DNA of 63,999 nt. Origin: Ignavibacteria bacterium. GTDB taxonomy: Bacteria; Bacteroidota; Ignavibacteria; Tepidaquicellales; OLB5. The stretch is from positions 1 through 63,999 of the forward strand of contig JADZAP010000024.1 of assembly GCA_020852705.1 (NCBI GenBank). The letters run 5' to 3'. Position numbers and translations under genes: made by a program. Below the pieces are notes generated by a model. It was given only the letters and a program-made list of their open reading frames with translations, was not told where the DNA came from and did not search any database. Positions 26,215-35,990 of the stretch are shown one piece after another. Every line of letters begins with the position of its first letter. Position 1 is the first letter of the stretch.

Positions 26215-26712
26215 ATGAAATACATTAAATTATTACCAATCTTTTTAGTTTTAGTTTCATTTACAGTTTTTTCACAGCATGACGGCAAAAAAGACGGTGA
26301 AAAAGTTGATGCAAAAGAGCTTTCAGACGGCACTCTATACGGTACGGATATAAACGCTGAGCAAAAAGTATTAAGTGTTGCGGATATTTATGCTGATACA
26401 TCTGCTTATATTGGTAAAAATGTAGTTGTAAAAGGCAATATGAGCGAAATATGCCGCGAAGGCGGCTGCTGGATAGTAGTAAGCGATGGTACAAACAGCA
26501 TAAGAGCATTAACTCAGCATAAATTCATAATGCCAAAGGATATGGATATTAACGGCAAAGCGGCAGTTGTTGAAGGTATTTTCAGTATTAAGGAAATTAC
26601 AGAAGAGCAGGCAAAACATTTTGCTGAAGAGTCAGGGAAAGATACAAATTTGATTAACGGTCCGCAGAAGATGTACAGAATAATTGCAACAGGGATTAAG
26701 ATTTTGAAGTGA
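26215..26712 (+). CDS. Secreted DUF4920-like protein
   Basis: 165 residues. Signal peptide (MKYIKLLPIFLVLVSFTVFS), then a charged linker and an OB-like domain: IGKNVVVKGNMSEICREGGC followed by WIVVSDGTNSIRALTQHKFI and NGKAAVVEGIFSIKEITEEQ. The C-x5-GCW pattern is typical of the DUF4920 family of periplasmic proteins, some linked to metal or redox stress; no function is established. A repeat and a bidirectional terminator follow. Confidence 0.7.
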   Translation: MKYIKLLPIFLVLVSFTVFSQHDGKKDGEKVDAKELSDGTLYGTDINAEQKVLSVADIYADTSAYIGKNVVVKGNMSEICREGGCWIVVSDGTNSIRALTQHKFIMPKDMDINGKAAVVEGIFSIKEITEEQAKHFAEESGKDTNLINGPQKMYRIIATGIKILK

Positions 26713-26754
26713 AATAAAGAAAATGAATACTTCGTTGTTGTTAGTGAACTTCAT

Positions 26755-26813
26755 TTGTTATTGTTGGTGACAACACCAACAACTGGGGAAAAAGGCAACA
26801 CCAACAACTGGGG
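26755..26813. repeat. Second copy of the GTTGTTGGTG palindrome family
   Basis: TTGTTGGTG, three bases, ACACCAACAA (26761-26782) forms a hairpin, and CAACACCAACAACTGGGG occurs twice (26771-26788 and 26796-26813). The same arrangement of one hairpin plus one extra half is seen at 17259-17317. Confidence 0.8.
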
Positions 26814-26837
26814 AAAAATATTAAAGTGAACTAAAAA

Positions 26838-26867
26838 GGCAGAGTCCTTCATTGAAGAGACTCTGCC
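26838..26867. terminator. Bidirectional terminator
   Basis: GGCAGAGTCCTTC pairs with GAAGAGACTCTGCC. On the reverse strand a TTTTTAG tract follows, so it best ends the AIF-like gene. A smaller hairpin GGGGCT/AGCCCC lies at about 26893-26906. Confidence 0.75.
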
Positions 26868-26917
26868 AAAACATAAGAAATGGAAGAGAAAAGGGGGCTA
26901 AAAGCCCCAAGTTAATT

Positions 26918-28099
26918 TTATTTCTTTACAGGCAGTCTGCCAATCAGAGAATTGCGGTCTATAATTTCCTTTTCGCCTATTATTTTTCGTGCTTCATCAA
27001 GCTGTCCCCAAACATTCCACAGCAGCACTCCCCTTACCCGGTTATTATTTAAGTAATAAATAACACCTTCTTTGAATTTTTCCTTCCAATCTTCAACAAT
27101 TTCGTAAGATGAGTCAAGCTCGCCAACTGCTTCATATCCAAGGTCAAATAAATCAGAATAAAAGAAAGGCAGATAGTTATATTTTTCAGCTGCGCCAGCC
27201 ATATTTCTGCCGGCTTGTTTACCCATTTTATTGGCATTATCTTCATGCTCGGCTCTAAAGCGTTTGTTAAGAAGTGGATTGTAGAAATTAGCAGCATCAC
27301 CGGCAGCATAAATATCAGGAATATTTGTCATAAGATTTTCATCTGTATTAATTCCGTTAGAAATTTCAATTCCGGCATTTAAGGCAAGTGCAGTGTTTGG
27401 TTTAATACCAATACCTGCAATTACTGCATCAGCGGTTACGGTTTTACCGTTATCGGTGTTAATTTTAATTTTATTTTCAGCTTCACTTATATCGTTAACA
27501 TTTGAGCGGTTTAATATTTCAACACCTTTATTTTTAAAGTAATCTGTAACATATTCAGCAAGGTCAGCGGGGAAGACTCTTTCACCAAGAAATTCCCCCT
27601 GAAAAATTACAGTAACTTTTTTAGTGTTCATAGCTAGAGCAGCGGCTATTTCAGTGCCTATAAAACCGCCTCCAATAACAGCAAAATTGTTTAAAGTTTC
27701 ACTAAGTTTGCGAAGTTTTTTGTAATCATTAAAGGTACGGTAATAAATTATACGGTCGCTTGCAAAATTCAGCTTATTAACCTTTCCGCCTGTAGCCAGC
27801 AATAATTTATCATAAAAGATATTTTCGCCGTTATTAAGCTTAACGGATTTATCGTTATTAAGTGATTCAGCATCAGTTTCAAGCATAAAATCAACATTCA
27901 GCTCACCGGTATTTTTCCATATTTTTTCCTCGGGTGTAGTCTTCCAAAGTCCTTTAGAAAGCGGCGGGCGTGCATAGGGTTTTTGCGATTCATTGCTTAT
28001 CATAAGTATTGAGCCCTCAGTATCAAGCTCGCGGATACCTTTTACTGCTGCATCGCCTGTCATACCGCCTCCAATGATAATGTATTTGTATTTTTTCAT
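26918..28099 (-). CDS. FAD-dependent NAD(P)H oxidoreductase, AIF/ferredoxin-reductase type
   Basis: 393 residues. FAD-binding GGGMTGDAAVKGIRE at the N-terminus, NAD-binding VIGGGFIGTEIAAALA (residues ~143-158), the second FAD motif NIPDIYAAGDAANF, and a C-terminal domain with RGVLLWNVWGQLDEARKIIG. This is the layout of apoptosis-inducing-factor-like reductases and class I ferredoxin reductases. It would pass electrons from NAD(P)H to a ferredoxin or other acceptor. No partner ferredoxin gene lies nearby. Confidence 0.85.
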   Translation of the reverse strand: MKKYKYIIIGGGMTGDAAVKGIRELDTEGSILMISNESQKPYARPPLSKGLWKTTPEEKIWKNTGELNVDFMLETDAESLNNDKSVKLNNGENIFYDKLLLATGGKVNKLNFASDRIIYYRTFNDYKKLRKLSETLNNFAVIGGGFIGTEIAAALAMNTKKVTVIFQGEFLGERVFPADLAEYVTDYFKNKGVEILNRSNVNDISEAENKIKINTDNGKTVTADAVIAGIGIKPNTALALNAGIEISNGINTDENLMTNIPDIYAAGDAANFYNPLLNKRFRAEHEDNANKMGKQAGRNMAGAAEKYNYLPFFYSDLFDLGYEAVGELDSSYEIVEDWKEKFKEGVIYYLNNNRVRGVLLWNVWGQLDEARKIIGEKEIIDRNSLIGRLPVKK

Positions 28100-28220
28100 A
28101 ATTACTTTTACTTTATAATTTAAACATTTATAAAATTGATTTTCAATATATATAACATATATTTATAGCTTAAAAGTTTTAATGTTTCTAATTAATTTTG
28201 CACAACAAATAAAATGTATT

Positions 28221-28523
28221 ATGGAAAATATTTTTGGCTTTGCAGGAACTGCACTTGTAATAACGGGTTATATCCCTCAAATATATCATTTAATTAAGGA
28301 GCATTGTTCAGAAGGATTAAGTATTAAAGCATATTTGTTATGGTGCGTTTCTTCGTTATTGTTCTTAGTTCATTCATTTATTATAGGTGATATAGTATTT
28401 CAGTTTGTTCAGTTAATAAGCTTAATTTCAAGTGTTATAATCGTAATATACTGCAGAAAATTCAAGGATCATTACTGCGTTTACCACCTAAATAAAATTA
28501 AAGAAGCAAACCAGAAAGGATAA
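28221..28523 (+). CDS. SemiSWEET/PQ-loop sugar transporter
   Basis: About 100 residues with three helices. GFAGTALVITGYIPQIYHLI contains the PQ-loop Pro-Gln (as Pro-Gln in YIPQI), followed by GLSIKAYLLWCVSSLLFLVH with the conserved Trp, as in SemiSWEET. Dimers form a six-helix sugar pore. ATG 28221 gives MENIFGFAG, the family's usual start; an upstream in-frame ATG at 28182 would add a polar stretch. The basic tail is longer than usual. Confidence 0.8.
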   Translation: MENIFGFAGTALVITGYIPQIYHLIKEHCSEGLSIKAYLLWCVSSLLFLVHSFIIGDIVFQFVQLISLISSVIIVIYCRKFKDHYCVYHLNKIKEANQKG

Positions 28524-28552
28524 ATAATATCACCCCTTCGGAGTTTTAGAAT

Positions 28553-30346
28553 TTATTTATGAAAAGTAATTTTCACAGTCGTAGTTTCTGAGCCGCGGAT
28601 AAATGTAACTTCTGATTCTTCGCCGGGTTTAAATTTAGAAAGAGCATCGGTATAGTCATAAATATTTTTTATATCATACTCCCCTAACTTAGTAATTACA
28701 TCACCAGCCTGCAAACCTGCTATTTCAGCAACACCGCCTGATTTAACACCTGTTATTTCTAATCCTTCTTTAGTGCTGCTGTAGTCGGGTATGACCCCCA
28801 AGGTAACTCTAAAGCCCATATTGGTTTCTTTTTTTTCAGAGGCAACTTTAATAAAATCAGGTTTAGTTTGCAGTCCATTCAAAAAATTTATAACAGATGC
28901 AGCCATGTTAAGAACTTTAGCTTCGCCATCAAAATTTATAAACTGCCAGTCATCGCTTGGTTTATGGTAATCCTTATGTAGTCCGGTGAAAAAAAACAGC
29001 ACGGGAATATCTTTTGCATAAAAGCTTGCATGATCGCTTGGTCCGTACCCATCTTTATCATATACCGCATTGAAATTAAATGATTTATTAAGTGAATCAA
29101 GCAAACCCTGCCAAAGAGATGAAGTACCGGTACCGCCAATAGTAAGTTTATTATCGGTTAGTCTGCCCACCATATCAAGATTAATCATAGAGACAATGTT
29201 ATATTTTTTCATGAGTTCGCTTTTTGTAAAGTAAGCAGAGCCGAGCAAGCCGGCTTCTTCACCGCTGAAGGTCATAAATAACAGACTGCGCTTTAAGTTA
29301 TTTTTTTTAGATGCAAAATACTGAGCAAGCTCAAGAACGCCGGCAACGCCGGAGGCGTTATCATCTGCACCATTGTGAATTTGGGCAGTATGATTTTCGT
29401 TTAATGAACCATACTTTAAACCATCGCCAAGATGATCCATGTGTGCACCAATAACAATATATTCATTTTTTAAAACAGGGTCGTTTCCTTCAATTAATCC
29501 AATAATATTATTTGTTTCTGATTTAACAGGAACCAGATCACATTTTAATTGTGCCATTCCGCCTTTTGATTCAAATGAATCAGGTTTTCTAGTGCTATCT
29601 ATTGATTTCTGAATATCATTGAGGGTCATATTTTTATTATTCTTAAAAATATATTCAACAAACGAACGTTTAACATTCATAACGGGAATATCCATATTTT
29701 CACTATGTCCGTACATTCGCAAATGCACAAGATCATCTTCCCCGCTTTCGGGACCCTTAATAATAATTATACCAATGGCACCTTGCTCTTTAGCAGCGCC
29801 GCATTTAATGCGAAGTCTTTCATATTTTCCAAATGGGTTATCATGGGGATTGTTGTATCCCGGGGAATACATCATCATTAGAGCTATTTTACCTTTCAGA
29901 TCAATACCTGCATAATCATTGTAATTAAGTTCAGGTGCATTAATTCCGTAACCAACAAATACAATGTTCCCCTGAGCCGATGCATTACCTGATAAATATA
30001 CAGGTATAAAGTTTTCACCAGCTCCGCTGATAAGCTCACCGTTGCCAATAGAAAGCGAGTTATTTTTACCCAAGTTTAATTGACTGATATAATCAAATGG
30101 CTGTAAATAGCCATTTGTACCGGCAGGTTTAAGTCCGTATTCTTCAAATTCATTTATAATGTATTCTTCAGTAAGACAGTCACCTTCAGTACCGGGGAAC
30201 CTGCCGGCAAGCTTATCGCTTGCAAGGTATTTAATATGTTCTGAAATTTCACCGGAAGTTATTTTAGGGGTTTTATCTGATGGTGAAAATGCTGCAAATA
30301 TTACCAGCAAAAGTCCAGAAACTAATAATTTTATTTTGTAGTTCAT
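28553..30346 (-). CDS. M28 family zinc aminopeptidase with PA and PDZ domains
   Basis: About 597 residues, exported (signal MNYKIKLLVSGLLLVIFAAF). A PA domain insert (GNIVFVGYGINAPELNY) precedes the M28 core: zinc ligands and catalytic residues in IGAHMDHLGDG, GADDNASGVAGVLELA, FSGEEAGLLGSAYF, INLDMVGRL and FFFTGLHKDYHKPSDD. A C-terminal PDZ domain (AEIAGLQAGDVITKLGEYDI) follows. It cleaves N-terminal residues from peptides in the periplasm or at the surface. ATG 30346 is preferred over 30361 because it gives a standard signal peptide. Confidence 0.9.
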   Translation of the reverse strand: MNYKIKLLVSGLLLVIFAAFSPSDKTPKITSGEISEHIKYLASDKLAGRFPGTEGDCLTEEYIINEFEEYGLKPAGTNGYLQPFDYISQLNLGKNNSLSIGNGELISGAGENFIPVYLSGNASAQGNIVFVGYGINAPELNYNDYAGIDLKGKIALMMMYSPGYNNPHDNPFGKYERLRIKCGAAKEQGAIGIIIIKGPESGEDDLVHLRMYGHSENMDIPVMNVKRSFVEYIFKNNKNMTLNDIQKSIDSTRKPDSFESKGGMAQLKCDLVPVKSETNNIIGLIEGNDPVLKNEYIVIGAHMDHLGDGLKYGSLNENHTAQIHNGADDNASGVAGVLELAQYFASKKNNLKRSLLFMTFSGEEAGLLGSAYFTKSELMKKYNIVSMINLDMVGRLTDNKLTIGGTGTSSLWQGLLDSLNKSFNFNAVYDKDGYGPSDHASFYAKDIPVLFFFTGLHKDYHKPSDDWQFINFDGEAKVLNMAASVINFLNGLQTKPDFIKVASEKKETNMGFRVTLGVIPDYSSTKEGLEITGVKSGGVAEIAGLQAGDVITKLGEYDIKNIYDYTDALSKFKPGEESEVTFIRGSETTTVKITFHK

Positions 30347-30429
30347 AATATAATTTTGCATTTATACACCCCTTCATGCTTTCGGCATGACACCTCTTTT
30401 AAGAGGGTAAATAAAATTTGTAATTTATT

Positions 30430-31533
30430 TTATTCAATCCAATCGCAGATAAATACATTTGTTTCACCTTCTTTAGCATTAAAGCGGTTAGAGCAGAATA
30501 CAAATTTTTTACCGCCATCGTGAAGCGAGAACATAGGAAAACCATCAAATGTATCATTAAATGTTATCCTTTCATTACCTGTACCATCAATATTAATCAT
30601 ATAAAGATCAAAATCTCTGCCTTTAGGGTCATCCTGATTAGAGCAGTAAATAACACGCTTACCATCAGGAAAGAAATAGGGACCAAAATTAGCAGCACCG
30701 TTATTTGTAACCTGTCTGATATTAGAACCGTCTGCATTCATAACATAAATTTCAAGTTTGCTTGGTTTAATAAGCCCTTCGGAAAGCAGGTTCTGATATT
30801 CTTTCAACTCGGCAGGGTCTTGAAACCGCGAAGCACGGAAGACAATCATTTTTCCGTCATAGGAATAATACGCACCTCCATCATAGCCGGCAATATTAGT
30901 AAGCTGTTTTACATCACTGCCGTCAAGATTCATAGAGTACAGATCAATATCACCGTTGCGTGTAGAGGTAAAAACAATTTTATCACCTTTTGGAGAAATT
31001 GTTGCCTCGGCATCGTACCCCTCAATATTGGTAAGCTTTGTTAAATCAGAGCCATCAGAGTTTGCTTTAAAAATATCAAAATCTTTGTATAAAGCCCATA
31101 CATATCCCTTGGAAAAATCAGGTTTTTGGGGGCAGTTTTCATTTCCCAGATGAGTTGAAGCATACAGAATATGTTTGCCATCAGGGTAGAAATAAGAGCA
31201 GGTAGTTCTGCCTTTTCCGGTGCTTACAAGATGCTGGTTTGAGCCATCTGTATTCATAATAAATATCTGATCACAGCTGTAAGGCGGGCGTGTTGACTGA
31301 AATATAATTTTTGAGTCATCAAAAGAAAAATATGCTTCAGCATTTTCTCCGCCATTTGTAAGCATTTGCATATTTTTAAAATGTTTTTCCATCGGGTAAA
31401 TAAGGGTATCTGACTGAGTTAATTTAAATATACCTGCATTTGCAGGTGAGAAAATAAAAAATACGTATAAAAAAGGGATAAGAAGAATTATAAGAATCAG
31501 ATACTTATATTTGATTAAGCAATTTTTAAACAT
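30430..31533 (-). CDS. Exported TolB-like beta-propeller (PD40) protein
   Basis: 367 residues. An N-terminal hydrophobic segment (LILIILLIPFLYVFFIFSPA) acts as signal or anchor. Then come six PD40/WD40-like blades with IFIMNTDGSNQ, IFKANSDGSDLTKLTN, LYSMNLDGSDVKQLTN, IYVMNADGSNIRQVTN and LYMINIDGTGNERIT. Such propellers bind periplasmic partners. Three Cys pairs are unusual. A Crp/Fnr-type dyad and TAnnTTTG element lie upstream, so it may be controlled by oxygen state. Confidence 0.85.
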   Translation of the reverse strand: MFKNCLIKYKYLILIILLIPFLYVFFIFSPANAGIFKLTQSDTLIYPMEKHFKNMQMLTNGGENAEAYFSFDDSKIIFQSTRPPYSCDQIFIMNTDGSNQHLVSTGKGRTTCSYFYPDGKHILYASTHLGNENCPQKPDFSKGYVWALYKDFDIFKANSDGSDLTKLTNIEGYDAEATISPKGDKIVFTSTRNGDIDLYSMNLDGSDVKQLTNIAGYDGGAYYSYDGKMIVFRASRFQDPAELKEYQNLLSEGLIKPSKLEIYVMNADGSNIRQVTNNGAANFGPYFFPDGKRVIYCSNQDDPKGRDFDLYMINIDGTGNERITFNDTFDGFPMFSLHDGGKKFVFCSNRFNAKEGETNVFICDWIE

Positions 31534-31555
31534 AACTGGATAATTTTTATATTTA

Positions 31556-31600
31556 CAAATATATAAATAAATGTTAATAAGAATATATGATATATGTCAT
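31556..31600 (-). promoter_or_regulatory. Crp/Fnr-type site and promoter for the TolB-like gene
   Basis: On the reverse strand the dyad ATGACATATATCAT (31587-31600) is followed by TATATTTG (31563 down to 31556). The dyad centre is 30.5 nt from the first T. The start codon lies 23 nt further on. Confidence 0.6.
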
Positions 31601-31656
31601 AAATCAAAATCAGAGAAAAATGGAAAATTAATAAAATAATTAAAATATTTAAAGTT

Positions 31657-32517
31657 TTAAACTGTCTTATTTCGTTTTGTAAATCCAATCATTGTATAGG
31701 ATAAGATAACTAAAAAAACTATTAAAATAAAAGTTACTTCCAGCCAGTGTTCATTTGGGTGAATCCATATCTCTTTAAAAAGATTCCATCTTCCAAGTAT
31801 CTCAACAAAATTCCAAAAAATAATGACAGTAGGTATTGCGTATCTTATAGCTCTGCCAAGATTGTCAATTTTCAGAAGTTTAACAAAAAGGTAAGCCGAC
31901 CATAATAAAGAACCGTAGGCAATCAAATGTGTAACAAAATGTTTATCACCAAAAAATTTAATATCGTAAGTAAATAATAAAAGCAGATAAAAAGTCCACA
32001 ATATCATTATTATTTCAACCGAGGTAATAATGGCATAGTTATTCTTAACAGCAGGAGTTTTATTTGATAAGCCCTTAATTTTAAAAAATCGCTGTAAAGT
32101 AATATAAAAATTACAACCGGTATCAGTTTTAAAAAGGAAATAGATTAAAAAAAAACATAAAAATCCTGCACTTGCAGGCATAATAAGATATTCTGGTTTA
32201 GTTACAATTTCATTTGCTTCCATTAAAGGCGGAACGTTTAAAGTATGAGCTACATAAACATGAGCAAACTCAATCCAACCGGTCCAGATAAATAAACCAG
32301 CAAACAAACCGGATATAGTTGCGATAGTATTATTTTTACATTTGTATCCGTAAATCATAACGGCTGAACCGGCAATTCCTAAAAATAAAGCAGCTTTAAA
32401 TACATAATCATGTCCTAATATTTTTTCCATTAAAATCATAGCAGTATGCCCAAGAGGCATAGTTAGCAGTACTATGAAAAATGCAAAGATACCCCAAAAC
32501 GGTTTGCTAATTTTAAT
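31657..32517 (-). CDS. Polytopic membrane protein, possible ATT start
   Basis: 286 residues if read from ATT 32517, or 267 from ATG 32460. About seven helices. No family is recognised. The upstream extension adds KISKPFWGIFAFFIVLLTMP, a good first helix in frame with the rest, which supports an earlier start. His and Trp are frequent at helix ends (FIWTGWIEFAHVYVAH; NFVEILGRWNLFKEIWIHPN), as in some membrane redox proteins, but no haem motif is certain. It lies upstream of the TolB-like gene with a 124-nt gap that holds the Crp/Fnr-type site. Confidence 0.65.
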   Translation of the reverse strand: MKISKPFWGIFAFFIVLLTMPLGHTAMILMEKILGHDYVFKAALFLGIAGSAVMIYGYKCKNNTIATISGLFAGLFIWTGWIEFAHVYVAHTLNVPPLMEANEIVTKPEYLIMPASAGFLCFFLIYFLFKTDTGCNFYITLQRFFKIKGLSNKTPAVKNNYAIITSVEIIMILWTFYLLLLFTYDIKFFGDKHFVTHLIAYGSLLWSAYLFVKLLKIDNLGRAIRYAIPTVIIFWNFVEILGRWNLFKEIWIHPNEHWLEVTFILIVFLVILSYTMIGFTKRNKTV

Positions 32518-32524
32518 ATTATTT

Positions 32525-32590
32525 ATTTTGATATTATTATATAGTTTGATATTATTAAATAGTTTGATATTATTATATACTTTGATATTT
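32525..32590. repeat. Tandem TTTGATATTATTATATA repeats
   Basis: Four imperfect ~18-nt units of TTTGATATTATTATATAG fill the gap just upstream of the membrane protein gene. The unit contains no clear promoter motif. The rest of the ~325-nt gap is AT-rich with no gene. Confidence 0.75.
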
Positions 32591-32719
32591 TAACTAATTA
32601 ATAGGTGACAGCTTTTACAGGGATAATGAGGGAAAAATATTATAAACTGTTATACTTAGAACTTAGAAAATATAGTTTTTGCTAAATATTTTATGACTTC
32701 TATTAAATTATTAGAATTA

Positions 32720-32783
32720 GGACTAATTTAGTCCAATATTAATTTAAAATGGAAGTCTAATCAAGACTTATATTTAAGTCTTG
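32720..32783. repeat. Two perfect inverted repeats downstream of rel
   Basis: GGACTAA/TTAGTCC around one T (32720-32734) and CAAGACTTA/TAAGTCTTG around TATT (32762-32783). Both use a GACTwA-like half. They may be operator sites or a terminator for the rel gene; no strong T tract is seen. Confidence 0.6.
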
Positions 32784-32842
32784 ACTTTAGAAAAATTTAT
32801 GGTATATGAGATTAATTTAGTCTGATTTGAATTATAGAGGCA

Positions 32843-35068
32843 TTACTCTTCAAAACGTTTAACATCAAATACGCCTTCAATTCTGCGGAGCTTATCGATA
32901 AGTTCATTAAGGTGGGTAATATTTTTAACCATAAGTATAACAGTTCCATCAAACAAAGAGCCTTTAGAAGCAATACTTACGCTTTTGATATTTGTATTGC
33001 TGTGCCCTGAAATAACATTAGTAATTTCATTCAGCATACCGGACCTATCTTCTCCGCTTATTTTAATACCGACAAAGAATTCATCTTCAAGCTGTTCGGG
33101 CCACTGCACATCAATTAACCTTTGCGGGTCAGAAAGGAAAAGGTTTGAAAGATTTTTGCATGACTTTTTATGTATTTTAATTCCTTCAGTTTTAGAAATA
33201 AATCCGATTATATCTTCACCCGGAATAGGGTTGCAGCAGTTAGCATAACTGAACATCAGATCTTTAACATCACCGCCTGCAATAATTTTAGTTTTAGATG
33301 AACGTGCAGATTTAATATAGTTTTCAAACAGGTTCATCTCTGTTTCTTTTACTTTTGCATACTGATTTTTTTCAAGCAATTTTACCCAAGGTGAGTCAAT
33401 TTCGGTGTTTAAAAGGCGGTTTTTATCTTTAATAAGTTCATAAAGCTCATCTGCAGAAATCAATCCATCTGCAAGAGAGAGATACATACCCTGAATACTA
33501 TCAAATTTCAGTCTAACAAACAGTTTAATCATATCATCTTCGCTTAATGTAAATTTCATTTTCTTCAGCTTTTTATTCCATATTTCTCTGCCTTCATCAA
33601 TTTTTTGTCTTCGCTCGTTGTTAAAATATTTATGAATATCTGACTTTGCTTTATGAGTAACAACAAATTTTTCCCAATCCTGATTAGGTTTTTTTATCTT
33701 AGAAGTAATAATCTCAATCTGATCACCGCTTTTAAGCTTTGAATCAAGGGGAACTATTTTACCGTTCACTTTTGCTCCGATACATTTGTAGCCAACCTCG
33801 CTGTGAATATCAAATGCAAAATCAACCGGAGTAGAATTAACAGGAAGAATTTTAAGATGTCCTTTAGGCGTAAAAACATAAATCTCATCCTGATAGAGAT
33901 TTAATTTAAGTCCTTCCATAATTTGCTTTGGAGTTGACTCTCTTGAGGAGCTGTCAAAAAGCTCACGTATCCAGCTAATCCAGTCTTCCATCTGTTTATC
34001 ATTGGAGCTGATGTTTTCTTTATATTTCCAGTGAGCGGCAACACCTTTTTCGGCAACTTCGTGCATATCACGAGTGCGAATCTGCACTTCAACCATTTTA
34101 CCTTCGGGTCCTATAAGTGTAGTATGTATTGACTGATAGCCGTTTTGTTTAGGCAGAGAAATATAATCTTTAAAGCGTTCGGGAACAGGGATATAAATTT
34201 CTGATGCAATACCGTAAGCGGTAAAGCAGTCATTTCTATCTTTGGTATCAAGAATAATTCTAACCGCAAAAAGGTCATAAATTTCGTCAAAAGATTTACC
34301 GCGAGAGATCATTTTTTTTGCAATGCTGTAAAGGTTTTTTGCTCTGCCAATAATTTCATATTTAAATCCTTCTATGTTAAGCTCTTTTTTTATAGGTTCA
34401 ATAAATTTTTTAATATAGTTATCCCGTTCGCGTTTTTTTGCATTTAACTTTTTAGAAAGTTCCTTGTAAAATTTCCGGTCAAGATATTTAAAAGACATAT
34501 CTTCAAGCTCTGTTTTAACACGGCTTAACCCAAGTCTATGTGCAAGAGGTGCATATATTTCCATAGTTTCTCTTGACATTCTGACTTGACGCTCGGGATT
34601 AAGATATTCCAGTGTTTTCATATTATGCAGTCTATCGGCAAATTTTACAAGAATAACACGAATATCATCTGACATAGAAAGAAGCATTTTGCGGTAATTT
34701 TCAATCTGTTTGGCTTCATAATTTTCAAACATTCCTTCAATTTTAGTAGCACCATCAACAATATCGGCAATTGTATCGCCAAACTCAGCTTTTACATCAT
34801 CGTAAGTAAATTTTGTATCTTCAACAACATCGTGCAGTAAAGCAGAAGCAACGGTAATATCATCCAGCGGAATTTCATTTGCTACAATAACAGCAACTTC
34901 ATAAGGGTGAATAACAAAGGGTTCACCTGATGCGCGTTTATCCTGTTTATGAGCATTTAGACTGAACTTAAAAGCATCGGCAATCAGCTTTTCGTTAAAC
35001 TCACCCAGATTCCTGCGGCAGATAGCCAGCAGGTCATCAAGCTTTTTTTTATATAATGTGCTTAACAA
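32843..35068 (-). CDS. rel: Bifunctional (p)ppGpp synthetase/hydrolase, Rel/SpoT
   Basis: 741 residues, full length. HD hydrolase domain (ASALLHDVVEDTKFTYDDV, residues ~70-90), synthetase domain (LFAVRIILDTKDRND; PKQNGYQSIHTTLIGPEGK), TGS domain (YVFTPKGHLKILPVNSTPVD), a helical and zinc-finger-like region (SYANCCNPIPGEDIIGFIS) and a C-terminal ACT domain (DRSGMLNEITNVISGHSNTN). The intact HD and synthetase motifs suggest both activities. It sets the stringent response. The upstream gap shows no motif I can name. Confidence 0.94.
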   Translation of the reverse strand: MLSTLYKKKLDDLLAICRRNLGEFNEKLIADAFKFSLNAHKQDKRASGEPFVIHPYEVAVIVANEIPLDDITVASALLHDVVEDTKFTYDDVKAEFGDTIADIVDGATKIEGMFENYEAKQIENYRKMLLSMSDDIRVILVKFADRLHNMKTLEYLNPERQVRMSRETMEIYAPLAHRLGLSRVKTELEDMSFKYLDRKFYKELSKKLNAKKRERDNYIKKFIEPIKKELNIEGFKYEIIGRAKNLYSIAKKMISRGKSFDEIYDLFAVRIILDTKDRNDCFTAYGIASEIYIPVPERFKDYISLPKQNGYQSIHTTLIGPEGKMVEVQIRTRDMHEVAEKGVAAHWKYKENISSNDKQMEDWISWIRELFDSSSRESTPKQIMEGLKLNLYQDEIYVFTPKGHLKILPVNSTPVDFAFDIHSEVGYKCIGAKVNGKIVPLDSKLKSGDQIEIITSKIKKPNQDWEKFVVTHKAKSDIHKYFNNERRQKIDEGREIWNKKLKKMKFTLSEDDMIKLFVRLKFDSIQGMYLSLADGLISADELYELIKDKNRLLNTEIDSPWVKLLEKNQYAKVKETEMNLFENYIKSARSSKTKIIAGGDVKDLMFSYANCCNPIPGEDIIGFISKTEGIKIHKKSCKNLSNLFLSDPQRLIDVQWPEQLEDEFFVGIKISGEDRSGMLNEITNVISGHSNTNIKSVSIASKGSLFDGTVILMVKNITHLNELIDKLRRIEGVFDVKRFEE

Positions 35069-35301
35069 AACAATTTTGAATTAATAATGAGTAATTAATA
35101 ATGAATAATTAGTAATTAAAAAATAAGAATATGTTATAATGAAATTTCAATTTCTTTGAATAATGAATTTAATTCCTTGAAATTTTTTTAAAACAGACTA
35201 TACCTATATATATAACAATCAAATGTTTAAATAAGTTTACAATTCGTCCGAAAGAATTAGAAGTTATAAAGATAATTACATAAATAATGCACGGAAATAA
35301 A

Positions 35302-35955
35302 TTAAATTGTACCGAAGAGTCTATCGCCGGCATCTCCCAAACCGGGCATAATGTATCCTTTGTTATTGAGCTTTTTATCTACAGCGCAGGTGAAAATTTT
35401 TATATCACTGTGATACTTTTGCACTTCTTTAATACCTTCAGGGGCAGCAACAAGGCATGCAGCAACAATTTTTAAAACACCGGTTTTTTTAGTTTCATCA
35501 ATAGCGCTGCACATACTGCCGCCTGTTGCAAGCATGGGGTCGAGAATATAGACAATAGTATTTTTTTTATTTTTAAGTACAGGAAATTTAAAATAGTATC
35601 TAATTGGCTGCAGAGTTGATTCATTTCTGTAAACTCCAAGGTGGCTGATTCTGGCTTCAGGAAAAATAGAAGTAAATCCGTTTAACAATCCCAGTCCAGC
35701 CCTTAGTATAGGCATAAGAACAATTTCATCTTTAATCACAGAACCGCGGTAAGAAGCCAGAGGGGTTTTAATATTGCAGCTTTTTAAACCAACTTCTTTG
35801 CCTGCTTCATAAGCAAGAAGCATAGAAAGTTTATCAACATACTGACGGAATTCAAGATATGAGGTATTTTTATCCCTGATTTTGGTAATATAGCTTTTAA
35901 CAAGCGGGTGTGCAAGCTGAATCAGATTTTTGTATGCGGAATATTTTTTAAGCAT
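35302..35955 (-). CDS. upp: Uracil phosphoribosyltransferase
   Basis: 217 residues. PRPP-binding loop DPMLATGGSM (residues ~139-148), LMPILRAGLGLLNGFTSIFP and the uracil-binding end NNKGYIMPGLGDAGDRLFGT are all typical. It converts uracil and PRPP to UMP in pyrimidine salvage. It lies 35 nt downstream of a lipoprotein gene on the same strand, probably sharing its message. Confidence 0.95.
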   Translation of the reverse strand: MLKKYSAYKNLIQLAHPLVKSYITKIRDKNTSYLEFRQYVDKLSMLLAYEAGKEVGLKSCNIKTPLASYRGSVIKDEIVLMPILRAGLGLLNGFTSIFPEARISHLGVYRNESTLQPIRYYFKFPVLKNKKNTIVYILDPMLATGGSMCSAIDETKKTGVLKIVAACLVAAPEGIKEVQKYHSDIKIFTCAVDKKLNNKGYIMPGLGDAGDRLFGTI

Positions 35956-35990
35956 AAAATTAAAGCATTTCTTTAGAATTACCTAAAGAA

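Noticed and set aside
30520-31044. 174-residue forward-strand ORF
   Set aside because: Mirror frame of the TolB-like propeller gene, whose repeats are clear.
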